From an uncultured bacterium (GTDB taxonomy: Bacteria > UBA4055): DNA of 9,111 nucleotides. The stretch covers positions 1 to 9,111 of the forward strand of contig CALMWI010000259.1 of assembly GCA_937873545.1 (NCBI GenBank), read 5' to 3'. The translations under genes were made by a program, and so were the position numbers. Positions 1 through 6,220 of the stretch are shown one piece after another (within the stretch, counting starts at the first letter, position 1; each line of letters begins with the position of its first letter). A model generated the notes under the pieces. That model was given only the letters and a program-made list of their open reading frames with translations. It had not been told where the DNA came from and searched no databases.

Positions 1-520
1 TCAGTATAGCATAAATATGAGCCTTTGGGATCATGGAATATGAATTTGAACCGTCAGAAGTTATCATGTTCTTTTCCATATCAAGAGCGCTCAGAACCAG
101 AGTTCTGGAAGAGAGGTCGGGATATTTCGATTTAATATAATCGTCCAGCTTTTTCAGAAATTCTATTTTAGCGTTCTGATCCTTCAAACCCTGCTTTGTG
201 TAGAATTCGTTTTGAGAACTGTGCGGTCTTTTCTGAAAAGCTACTTTACCTTTGCTTTGCTTGGTTCCCAGAAAATTTGCATTCTCTGTAGCCGATAGTA
301 TCACTTTTTCGATCTCTTCATCAGATATAACCGGATTTGAAGCGAATCCCCAGTTACCGTTCTTGTTCACTCTCGCAGATATTCCGCTTGAAGCCGAAGA
401 TGAGTTATCCATTATGTCTCCGTTAACAAGAACTATGTTCGTGCTCCTGTTCTCCTGAACCCTCAATTCGGTATATTCCGTGAACTCCTTTTTATACTTA
501 CTTAAATCAATTTTAAGCAT
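1..520 (-). CDS. TldD/PmbA-family protein, N-terminal part (3' end beyond window)
   Basis: The 173 codons seen here match the N-terminal domain of the TldD/PmbA (TldE) family. The recognisable run is an 'ELRVQENRST' strand (about residues 18-27), then 'VNGD', then 'GISARVNKNGNWGFAS' (about residues 46-61), the usual G-x-x-x-R-V-x-x-N-G-x-W-G-F-A pattern. TldD and TldE form a cytoplasmic heterodimeric metalloprotease that trims unfolded or modified peptides. The zinc-binding HExxxH motif of TldD lies in the C-terminal half, outside this window, so catalytic TldD cannot be told from metal-free PmbA/TldE here. The ATG at 518-520 is preceded by AAAGGAG at 526-532 with a 5-nt gap. The gene begins 17 nt after the nucleotidyltransferase stop and is probably its operon partner. 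Family assignment is firm; subfamily is open. Confidence 0.88.
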   Translation of the reverse strand, partial: MLKIDLSKYKKEFTEYTELRVQENRSTNIVLVNGDIMDNSSSASSGISARVNKNGNWGFASNPVISDEEIEKVILSATENANFLGTKQSKGKVAFQKRPHSSQNEFYTKQGLKDQNAKIEFLKKLDDYIKSKYPDLSSRTLVLSALDMEKNMITSDGSNSYSMIPKAHIYAIL

Positions 521-525
521 GTTCA

Positions 526-532
526 CTCCTTT
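526..532 (-). promoter_or_regulatory. Shine-Dalgarno site of the TldD/PmbA-type gene
   Basis: AAAGGAG on the minus strand, followed by a 5-nt spacer (TGAAC) and ATG. It fixes the start codon, and it is nearly identical to the site before the preceding gene at 1307-1313. Confidence 0.8.
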
Positions 533-536
533 ATTT

Positions 537-1301
537 TTAGTTCCATTCTTTGTGCAGTTCTTTTTTCAGTTCTTCGATACGCTTTAATACTTTTTTTGAT
601 TTTTTTTCTATATCCTCTAGTGAATTTACCTTGAATGAATCAGCTAAAAGATCAACATCCTTTTTCGGAAAATCCCTGTATGCGTATCTGATGCCGAAAT
701 CCACTTTGCACGGTCTGTATTTTAGGTTCAGCAGAATGCCTAAATTGCTGCTTATCAGCCTGAAATATGACGGAAATGCTTCGGTAAAATTTTTTCTTGC
801 AAGGGCTTTTTTTAATTCGATCTCCATCAGAAAATCCGAATCCGCTATGAATCTGTAGTATTTCTTTCCCTTTTCGACCACTTTTTTCTTTGGAGTAGGT
901 TTCGGGTCTATCATTTTTTCTTTCTCGAACCAGATAACCGAATCGCCGTGCCTGTCCTTCTCCGTGAACTTATCCGGTATCGATCTTTTTATAACCGCTA
1001 TGTCGAGGTAATACAGCTCGGGCACATTTCCCACTTTATAGAAACACTGCGAAAAACCATGCCATGCAGGCTCCGGTACTCTGTACTTTCTTTCGATTCC
1101 GTAATTTTTTTCAATTAATTTCTCCAGCTTCGTGAAAACAGCTTCGACGGCATCATCTTCACACACAACTGCAAGATCTAGATCGGAATATTTATCCAGA
1201 AATCCCGTAGCCGCAGAACCGCCCTCCCAGGCCGCAATAACTTTTTTGTCTTTGAAAAGAAGGCTTTGCAATTCCTCTCTTACCTGCTCTCTCGTTTTCA
1301 T
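537..1301 (-). CDS. Pol-beta superfamily nucleotidyltransferase (NTP_transf_2-like)
   Basis: Protein of 254 residues. It carries the nucleotidyltransferase signature: a G-G-S motif at residues 27-29, D40-L-D42 in 'KYSDLDLAVV', and a third candidate metal-binding aspartate at D100 in 'YYLDIAVI'. These three carboxylates would bind two metal ions and transfer a nucleotidyl group to an unknown acceptor. The remaining C-terminal part is predicted to be mostly helical and lysine-rich, ending in a charged helix (about residues 225-254). The same fold includes aminoglycoside nucleotidyltransferases and toxin/antitoxin (MNT-type) enzymes, but no feature seen here points to either, so the substrate is unknown. 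The ATG at 1301 is preferred over a GTG two codons upstream because AAAGGAG lies 5 nt before the ATG and overlaps the GTG. It lies 22 nt after the propeller gene and 16 nt before the TldD-type gene, so it is probably the middle gene of an operon. Confidence 0.82.
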   Translation of the reverse strand: MKTREQVREELQSLLFKDKKVIAAWEGGSAATGFLDKYSDLDLAVVCEDDAVEAVFTKLEKLIEKNYGIERKYRVPEPAWHGFSQCFYKVGNVPELYYLDIAVIKRSIPDKFTEKDRHGDSVIWFEKEKMIDPKPTPKKKVVEKGKKYYRFIADSDFLMEIELKKALARKNFTEAFPSYFRLISSNLGILLNLKYRPCKVDFGIRYAYRDFPKKDVDLLADSFKVNSLEDIEKKSKKVLKRIEELKKELHKEWN

Positions 1302-1306
1302 ACTCA

Positions 1307-1313
1307 CTCCTTT
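1307..1313 (-). promoter_or_regulatory. Shine-Dalgarno site deciding the nucleotidyltransferase start
   Basis: AAAGGAG on the minus strand, 5 nt (TGAGT) before the ATG at 1301. The alternative GTG at 1307 falls inside this site and so is unlikely to be the true start. Confidence 0.75.
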
Positions 1314-1323
1314 AATTTATATA

Positions 1324-2430
1324 TTAATAATCAAAGTATTTCATTCTATTATTTACGGCATCGAATGCTACGAGTTTATTCTCGACGAAATCTACTATCG
1401 CCGTTGAATCTGCAGGCACTTCTATCGTATTGACATAAATACCCTTCTCGAAAATGTCGTACAGCTTTCTTTTTTCTTTTTCCGGGACAGCGGCTGTGAC
1501 CCAGAGCCTGTCGTACTTATCCATCGAGATCAGCGTGATCGAATTTTTGAATTTACCTTCAACGGTCACATTATTGTTTCCGTTCCGTGCGAAGAAATTC
1601 CTTACTCTTCTGATCTCATTTTCAGTAAACGGGATACGCTGATAATTCTTTTTTATAACCTGTTTTTTATTCCCCTGGAAATCGAAAACATCTATCACAT
1701 ATTCGTTCGTGCTGTATCTGGGAACATAAACTAGGCTGTCGCTCGATACGGCAACAGCAGGATTCTGCACGAAATTCAGGCTGAATACAGGATTCTGGAA
1801 ATCGTTTTTATCCTGATAAAAAGTATGCATTCTTTCAAATCTGTCGTTGAAAACATTTAAATTTCTTTTAAATACGCCCGGACCTTCATCCTGAACGGGC
1901 TCAAAGCTTATACCGCTGACAAAATTCCTCGATTTCCAGAATATTCCGGGAAAATCAAGCGCACTGCTGTATTTTTTATCAGTTATATACTTTCCGTCCG
2001 TAGAAAACTTTATGATCTTGAGCGCCTGAGCGAACGGGACATAGACGGTGTCGTGCCAGACGACGAAAAATCCTGTCCCTATGAACTCCCCCGGCCCCTG
2101 CCCTATACCGCCGAAAGTCAGAAGCCTTTTTCCGTTCTTATCGAACTTGTGGATCTTTGATCTTCTGGCGTCTAAGACATACACGTTGCCGTGCTGGTCC
2201 AGTTCGACATTATTCAATTGTATAGCATTCGCCGTATCAGCCTGACTTACCTCGTTGCAGTCAATAGCTACAGCCTCTTTAAGTTCCAGCTTGAAATTCG
2301 GATCGGCCGGCACATTCTCGTTAGTTATGAATTCAATGCCGTTCGAAATCTCTTTCTTGTAGGTTTTGTTCTTGTCTGCGCATGATATTATCAGCAGCAG
2401 AATTACGATAAAAGGAATATACATCTTCAT
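1324..2430 (-). CDS. predicted lipoprotein with six-bladed beta-propeller (NHL-like) fold
   Basis: Protein of 368 residues. Residues 1-16 form a hydrophobic signal sequence ending in a lipobox (I14-I15-S16-C17), so the mature protein should be lipid-anchored at C17 and face the periplasm or cell surface. A clear propeller blade with an NHL-like pattern runs over residues 78-116: 'LDQHGNVYVLDARRSKIHKF', then 'KNGK', then 'FGGIGQGPGEF'. Weaker blades follow around residues 128-150, 230-255 and 297-345. This look is common in Bacteroidota 'six-bladed beta-propeller' lipoproteins, which usually lack a defined function; ligand or polysaccharide binding is only a guess. The ATG at 2430 is chosen over a TTG at 2448 because GGGAGG lies 6 nt upstream of the ATG. 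It is the first gene of a probable three-gene operon, with an inverted repeat and a possible -10 box upstream. Confidence 0.8.
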   Translation of the reverse strand: MKMYIPFIVILLLIISCADKNKTYKKEISNGIEFITNENVPADPNFKLELKEAVAIDCNEVSQADTANAIQLNNVELDQHGNVYVLDARRSKIHKFDKNGKRLLTFGGIGQGPGEFIGTGFFVVWHDTVYVPFAQALKIIKFSTDGKYITDKKYSSALDFPGIFWKSRNFVSGISFEPVQDEGPGVFKRNLNVFNDRFERMHTFYQDKNDFQNPVFSLNFVQNPAVAVSSDSLVYVPRYSTNEYVIDVFDFQGNKKQVIKKNYQRIPFTENEIRRVRNFFARNGNNNVTVEGKFKNSITLISMDKYDRLWVTAAVPEKEKRKLYDIFEKGIYVNTIEVPADSTAIVDFVENKLVAFDAVNNRMKYFDY

Positions 2431-2436
2431 TTTCGG

Positions 2437-2442
2437 CCTCCC
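2437..2442 (-). promoter_or_regulatory. Shine-Dalgarno site deciding the propeller-lipoprotein start
   Basis: GGGAGG on the minus strand with a 6-nt spacer to the ATG at 2430. This start puts two residues before the hydrophobic signal core begins, as expected of a lipoprotein, whereas the TTG at 2448 would add MPGRPK. Confidence 0.75.
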
Positions 2443-2483
2443 GGGCAACTTGTTTGTAATTTATTACCTTTCTATCTCAATAA

Positions 2484-2513
2484 ATTGTAAAATTCCGTAA
2501 TTTTTCGGAATTT
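2484..2513 (-). promoter_or_regulatory. possible promoter with inverted-repeat operator before the propeller operon
   Basis: On the minus strand a perfect 8-bp inverted repeat, AAATTCCG-N8-CGGAATTT (2490-2513), abuts TACAAT (2484-2489), a good -10 match. A transcription start near 2476 would leave a leader of about 46 nt. The repeat fills the spacer and -35 region, and no good -35 hexamer is visible at 16-18 nt. This suits an activator- or repressor-controlled promoter, but a short AT-rich hairpin is an alternative. The surrounding gene-free stretch (2431-2627) holds nothing else convincing: two weak hairpins (2573-2590 and 2598-2637) lack a proper U-run for minus-strand termination. Confidence 0.35.
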
Positions 2514-2627
2514 CCAATTTTCAACTTCAATGGTATTCTAATTCTTTCAGGGTTTTAAAACAATAATTTGCGCCCGAAACGGCGATCGGGAGGTGTGAAC
2601 GGAGTGTTTTTTACGACGGAAAATCTT

Positions 2628-3479
2628 TTACTCCGTTTTCTTTTCGATCGAGCTGATCAGAAATATATTAAAAAAGTTGTTCTCTCTAAAGTATTGACCC
2701 GGAGTGACTCCCGATATCTGTTTGAAGTCCTTTATGAAATGCGACTGATCATAGAACTCCGCTTCGATCCCCGTGGCTGTAAGATTCGGATAATATTTCG
2801 ACTGCTTCTTATAGTACCTGACTGATTTATTCAGCCTGATGATCTTCATATAGTTCTTGGCTGAAATTCCTATATACGAGCTGAACAGTTTTTCCAGAGA
2901 ACTTGTGCTCATTGAGAATTTTTTAGCCAGATCAGGTATAGAACAGCCGTGATTGATATTTATATATCCTATTATATCTATGATCTTTGTTTTTACCGGA
3001 AGAGCCTGAAAATGCTTCGTCAGGATTTTTTGAACAACTAATAGCTTCTTATTTATATTATCCGAATTTAAAATAAGCCTCATTTCCTCTGTATCACTCT
3101 TTCCGAAGTATCTTTCAAGCGGGCAGCTCAGCCCGTTCATCTCGCATAATCGCACATTAATTACGCACCTGAGCCCATAAGGTTTGAATCTTATCCCGAA
3201 CAGCTTTGTTCCGGGTTCATGAATTATTCTTACGGCTGATGTCCGCTGAGGTATAATAACAACCCCTTTAACAGTCTCGTTTCTTCCGTCCGGAAAAGTC
3301 CGCTCGTAGCTTCCGTTCTGAACGATTATTATCTGTGTATTTCCGTCGGGCAGATACACCTGATTAGCTTCATTGAGAATTTCCGGCGCGATATGGAACT
3401 CCCAGAAACATTCGATATAATTCTGCCAGAAAAGATCGGGTTTATATTCCCTGTAATATTTTGATCCTTCCTTAGTCAT
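2628..3479 (-). CDS. AraC-family transcriptional regulator with DUF6597-type N-terminal domain
   Basis: Protein of 283 residues. The N-terminal part (about residues 8-110) has the DUF6597-type pattern: 'YIECFWEF', 'QVYLPDGNTQIII', and 'PGTKLFGIRFKPYG'. This domain is thought to act as sensor or dimerisation module. The C-terminal AraC DNA-binding domain spans about residues 163-265. Its first helix-turn-helix is 'SIPDLAKKFSMSTSSLEKLF' (about 180-199). Its second includes 'FYDQSHFIKDFKQISGVTPG' (242-261), the family hallmark. Residue 241 is Glu where most relatives have Gly (xxGFYDQSHF). It is the last gene of the unit with the glycosyltransferase and Omp85 genes, 29 nt after the barrel stop, so it may control that unit, the downstream propeller operon, or both; this is inferred. 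The ATG lacks a well-placed Shine-Dalgarno site (see the mini-ORF at 3476-3487). Confidence 0.9.
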   Translation of the reverse strand: MTKEGSKYYREYKPDLFWQNYIECFWEFHIAPEILNEANQVYLPDGNTQIIIVQNGSYERTFPDGRNETVKGVVIIPQRTSAVRIIHEPGTKLFGIRFKPYGLRCVINVRLCEMNGLSCPLERYFGKSDTEEMRLILNSDNINKKLLVVQKILTKHFQALPVKTKIIDIIGYININHGCSIPDLAKKFSMSTSSLEKLFSSYIGISAKNYMKIIRLNKSVRYYKKQSKYYPNLTATGIEAEFYDQSHFIKDFKQISGVTPGQYFRENNFFNIFLISSIEKKTE

Positions 3480-3487
3480 AACCTCAT
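3476..3487 (-). other. possible three-codon leader ORF coupled to the AraC-type gene
   Basis: On the minus strand AGGA (3493-3496) sits 5 nt before ATG-AGG-TTA-TGA, whose stop overlaps the regulator's start codon as ATGA. The same AGGA is 13 nt from the regulator's ATG, too far for normal initiation, while the closer GAGG is only 2 nt away. Ribosomes may therefore reach the regulator by terminating and restarting. This is read from spacing only, and chance is possible for such a short ORF. Confidence 0.35.
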
Positions 3488-3508
3488 CAATATCCTGCCT
3501 GTTATTAA

Positions 3509-4978
3509 CTAAAAGTCAACTGAATAACGGACATGTATCATGCTTTCTGAAAACCCCGCATCAGCAGGGATACCTATCATAGCGGATACTTCTCCCGTTC
3601 GGAATCTGACTGTCAGTCCCCCTCCATAACCGCTAAGCGTACTGAGCCCGCGTATCTTCTTAATGTTCATGCTGTCCCTGTTATAAAACGCGTTATCAAA
3701 AAACATGCTGAATGCAAGTTCGTCACGGTCCGGTACAAAATAAATCTCTGCGCTTTGTTTTATAAATACGTCCGTTCTAAAGAACTCCTCCCTGTAACCT
3801 CTTAAGCTGGAAGCTCCGCCAAAATAGATCCTGTTGAACTCAGGGATCTCTTCATCAAGGATCACATGATCATATTGTACCGAAAATTTAACGAAGTAAG
3901 ATCCGCTGATTTTCTTGACGGCAGAGCCTGAAAGAGAGATTTCAATTCCTTTCAGACCAACTGAATCTTTTATATCGATACTAAGCGCGGCAATTTCACC
4001 GTCAACAAAAAAACCAGCTGAACGAGGTATAGCTTCATAAATATCTTCCGTTGAATAATTCATGCCGCCGGTGTATCTGTCCGTAACAATATCGTTAACT
4101 GAACCGTTGTAAAGAGAATCGGGATAAACCGTCTTTCTTGAAATTCCTCCTCTCACAGACGATTCCGGATCGATCTGATGTTTTTCTTCAAGACCGTACT
4201 CTCTTGAAAGAAAATACCCCTTTTTATATTTCTGATCGAATTCAAATCTGCTTGAAATCAGATATCCGAAAATGAACGGTTCACGGTAAATCAGATTTAA
4301 ATTTTCACTCTCAGAGCCGCTCCTTTCCCATTTGATCTCAGCCTGCCTTAGAGTCCCGAAAATATTGTCAGCTCTTATTTCCGCAAGTCCTGTTACGTTA
4401 TCTCCTGTATCCCCGGCGGAATATGCGCCCATCAGCATTAGACTTATATATCTTTTTTCCTCGACACTTATAAGAACACCGTGTTCGTTACCTGTTTTAA
4501 AAATGCTGAAACCGGGTCTGTTTTTGTACAGTCCTGTCTTATATATCATGCTGCATGCATTTTTCAGTTCTGTCTCGCTGAATTTTGATCTTAATCTGAT
4601 CTTCGACTGTTTCAATAATGCGTTTGTGCGTGTTATGCTGTTTCCTCTGAATATTACCTGATCAAGCCTTACATATCCGCCTGATTCTATGTTCAGATAC
4701 AGGTCCAGGTAATCATCAGAAACTTTCAGACTGTCCGTTTTTATAACCGCCAGCGGAAAACCTTTATCTGAGTAAAAATCCAGCAGTCTGTTCATAATAT
4801 CCGGAACAGTGTTCGCCGGGTCTTTGTTTAGAATAACAAATCCGGTTATCTCTGAATTCAGTATATCGTCAGTAAAATACGGACTGCCGGAATAATGGAT
4901 CTTCAGGCTGTCGGCGGCAAAAGACGGCGAGAAAAAAAGTAATGTCACTATAATAATGAGTTTATGATAATACTTCAT
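3509..4978 (-). CDS. short Omp85/BamA-family outer-membrane protein (POTRA plus beta-barrel)
   Basis: Protein of 489 residues. A Sec signal peptide covers residues 1-21 (S-F-A cleavage, leaving A22-D). Residues about 24-100 look like a first, divergent POTRA domain. Residues about 103-175 are a clear POTRA, with 'LDQVIFRGNSITRTNALLKQ' at its start and the 'VEEK' strand at its end. The rest is a beta-barrel with alternating amphipathic strands, the L-R-G-Y lid-lock motif at 392-395 after 'FGGASS', and a C-terminal Phe, the usual outer-membrane barrel signal. BamA normally has five POTRAs and about 800 residues, so this is a TamA-, FhaC- or surface-antigen-type relative rather than the essential BamA. 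It could insert or export a partner protein across the outer membrane. Its ATG lies inside the 3' end of the glycosyltransferase gene (17-nt overlap), with only a weak GGCGGA site, suggesting translational coupling. Confidence 0.88.
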   Translation of the reverse strand: MKYYHKLIIIVTLLFFSPSFAADSLKIHYSGSPYFTDDILNSEITGFVILNKDPANTVPDIMNRLLDFYSDKGFPLAVIKTDSLKVSDDYLDLYLNIESGGYVRLDQVIFRGNSITRTNALLKQSKIRLRSKFSETELKNACSMIYKTGLYKNRPGFSIFKTGNEHGVLISVEEKRYISLMLMGAYSAGDTGDNVTGLAEIRADNIFGTLRQAEIKWERSGSESENLNLIYREPFIFGYLISSRFEFDQKYKKGYFLSREYGLEEKHQIDPESSVRGGISRKTVYPDSLYNGSVNDIVTDRYTGGMNYSTEDIYEAIPRSAGFFVDGEIAALSIDIKDSVGLKGIEISLSGSAVKKISGSYFVKFSVQYDHVILDEEIPEFNRIYFGGASSLRGYREEFFRTDVFIKQSAEIYFVPDRDELAFSMFFDNAFYNRDSMNIKKIRGLSTLSGYGGGLTVRFRTGEVSAMIGIPADAGFSESMIHVRYSVDF

Positions 4979-6032
4979 TTATAAGTCCGCCTATATTGTT
5001 AGGCTCGATCCCGATAGGACATGAAAGGTTTACGGCCTCCATGACATCGCTCTTCAGATCCATCTTGTCCTGCGATACGGAATAAAAATATTTCTTCTCT
5101 TTATAGTGATCTGCAAGATATTCCTGTTCTGTCTGACCGGGTGTCGGAATGAAAAGTGCTTTTTTGTTCATACTTACGATCTCCATTACGCTTGAATATC
5201 CCGGCCTTGAAATTACTAGTCCTGTACCTCTTACCATAGCTGACAATTGCTTTCTTGAAGCATGATCGTAAATCTCAATATTACCTGATTTCCTTATCTC
5301 GCTGCTTTCAGGTTTTCCGCAGACAATGATCGTTTTACCTTTCAATTCAGCAGCTTGTTCAACCGCTTTCTTTTCGAATAAAGTTCTTTGAGGCTCAGGA
5401 CCGGATATTATAATCAGATAGTCGGACTTAATCTCTTCTTTACTATTGTCTAAATCCGCAAGAATACCTGTGTAGGTCAGTTTAATGCTCTTTATGCTTT
5501 TCAGGTCATGCGACAGACTTCCCGATAAATTCTGATCTGATGCTGAGTCCGGGATAAATACTTTTCTATATCTTCTAAAATAGCGTTTATTAAAATATTC
5601 GGATATAAATTCGAGTTTTTCAAAACCTTTCGGCAGTTTAAACTTTAACTGATGTGTTATAAAATATGATGGAATATTGTTTGAGTAAATACCATACCTG
5701 TTATCTGAGATTATACGGTCGAATTTCTGCTCCTCCACGAGCTTTTCGGCAAAACTGTGTTCTTCTTTCAGTTTTAAAAGTATTTTTGGGATCTGAAGTG
5801 CCAGAAAAAGAATTAAAGAACCACCGCTTTTAGTATATTTAACGGAATAATCCGTATGGTTTATAAAGTTTAGTCCCGGAAGTTCATTTCTTATCAGATT
5901 TAACGATCTGCCTGTTGATAGCACTGTCACATCGTTATTTTTAGAAAGTTCTCTTATAATCGGAAGCGACCTTGTAGCGTGACCCAGACCCCAGTCAAGT
6001 ACAGCGTACAATATTTTTCTTCTTTTTGCCAA
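4962..6032 (-). CDS. GT-B fold glycosyltransferase (MurG/MJ1255-like, GT28-type)
   Basis: Protein of 356 residues resembling the MurG-like and MJ1255-like glycosyltransferases. The N-terminal Rossmann half has 'ILYAVLDWGLGHATRSLPII' (7-26), whose G-L-G-H-A-T-R loop is the donor/acceptor hallmark. The C-terminal half has 'IISGPEPQRT' (208-217), 'SRPGYSSVMEIV' (275-286) and 'PTPGQTEQEYLA' (296-307), which match the nucleotide-sugar site of the GT28 group. The likely reaction is transfer of a sugar from a nucleotide donor to a lipid or glycan acceptor at the cytoplasmic membrane, but donor and acceptor are not readable. The start is TTG at 6030-6032: an in-frame TAA lies about 18 nt upstream, no ATG occurs before residue 266, and GGGGA precedes it with a short gap. 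It is the first gene of the unit with Omp85 and AraC genes, divergent from the tRNA gene. Confidence 0.85.
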   Translation of the reverse strand: MAKRRKILYAVLDWGLGHATRSLPIIRELSKNNDVTVLSTGRSLNLIRNELPGLNFINHTDYSVKYTKSGGSLILFLALQIPKILLKLKEEHSFAEKLVEEQKFDRIISDNRYGIYSNNIPSYFITHQLKFKLPKGFEKLEFISEYFNKRYFRRYRKVFIPDSASDQNLSGSLSHDLKSIKSIKLTYTGILADLDNSKEEIKSDYLIIISGPEPQRTLFEKKAVEQAAELKGKTIIVCGKPESSEIRKSGNIEIYDHASRKQLSAMVRGTGLVISRPGYSSVMEIVSMNKKALFIPTPGQTEQEYLADHYKEKKYFYSVSQDKMDLKSDVMEAVNLSCPIGIEPNNIGGLINEVLS

Positions 6033-6058
6033 ATTTCCCCGTTTATTTTAATCTCGAG

Positions 6059-6087
6059 AAATTACAAAAAATATCTTGACTATACAA
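6059..6087 (-). promoter_or_regulatory. weak candidate promoter for the glycosyltransferase operon
   Basis: Minus-strand TTGTAT (6082-6087), a 17-nt gap, and TAATTT (6059-6064), which would start transcription near 6052. Both hexamers match consensus poorly. It would sit back to back with the tRNA promoter, whose -35 box is at 6076-6081. The spacing is right, but the call is tentative. Confidence 0.22.
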
Positions 6088-6104
6088 CGAAAAAAAGATA
6101 TATT
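6076..6104 (+). promoter_or_regulatory. sigma-70 promoter of the tRNA-fMet gene
   Basis: TTGACT (6076-6081), exactly 17 nt, then TATATT (6099-6104), a near-consensus housekeeping promoter. An A-rich stretch upstream (6061-6073) could serve as an UP element. Transcription would start near 6111, six nt before the mature tRNA. The TGGGTC between -10 and start is rather GC-rich, as in stable-RNA promoters under stringent (ppGpp) control; that last point is inference. Confidence 0.75.
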
Positions 6105-6116
6105 TGGGTCACTTAT

Positions 6117-6190
<74 letters not shown>

Positions 6191-6198
6191 CTAGTATC

Positions 6199-6220
6199 AA
6201 AGAGCCTTCAGGCTCTTTTT
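6199..6220 (+). terminator. rho-independent terminator of tRNA-fMet, overlapping the convergent gene's stop
   Basis: Perfect 8-bp stem AAAGAGCC-TTCA-GGCTCTTT followed by further T residues. The four-base loop contains the TGA stop of the minus-strand YgiQ-like gene (TCA, 6208-6210), and one arm encodes its last residues. In the minus direction the stem is also followed by TTT, so it may act weakly both ways. Confidence 0.85.

Noticed and set aside
537..1301. Aminoglycoside-resistance nucleotidyltransferase or MNT toxin/antitoxin component
   Set aside because: Only the general G-S and D-x-D signature is seen; no HEPN partner gene is adjacent and no resistance-family-specific motif is visible.
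2598..2637. Inverted repeat AACGGAGT/ACTCCGTT as terminator of the AraC-type gene
   Set aside because: The loop is 24 nt, the stem covers the stop codon, and no U-run follows on the minus strand.
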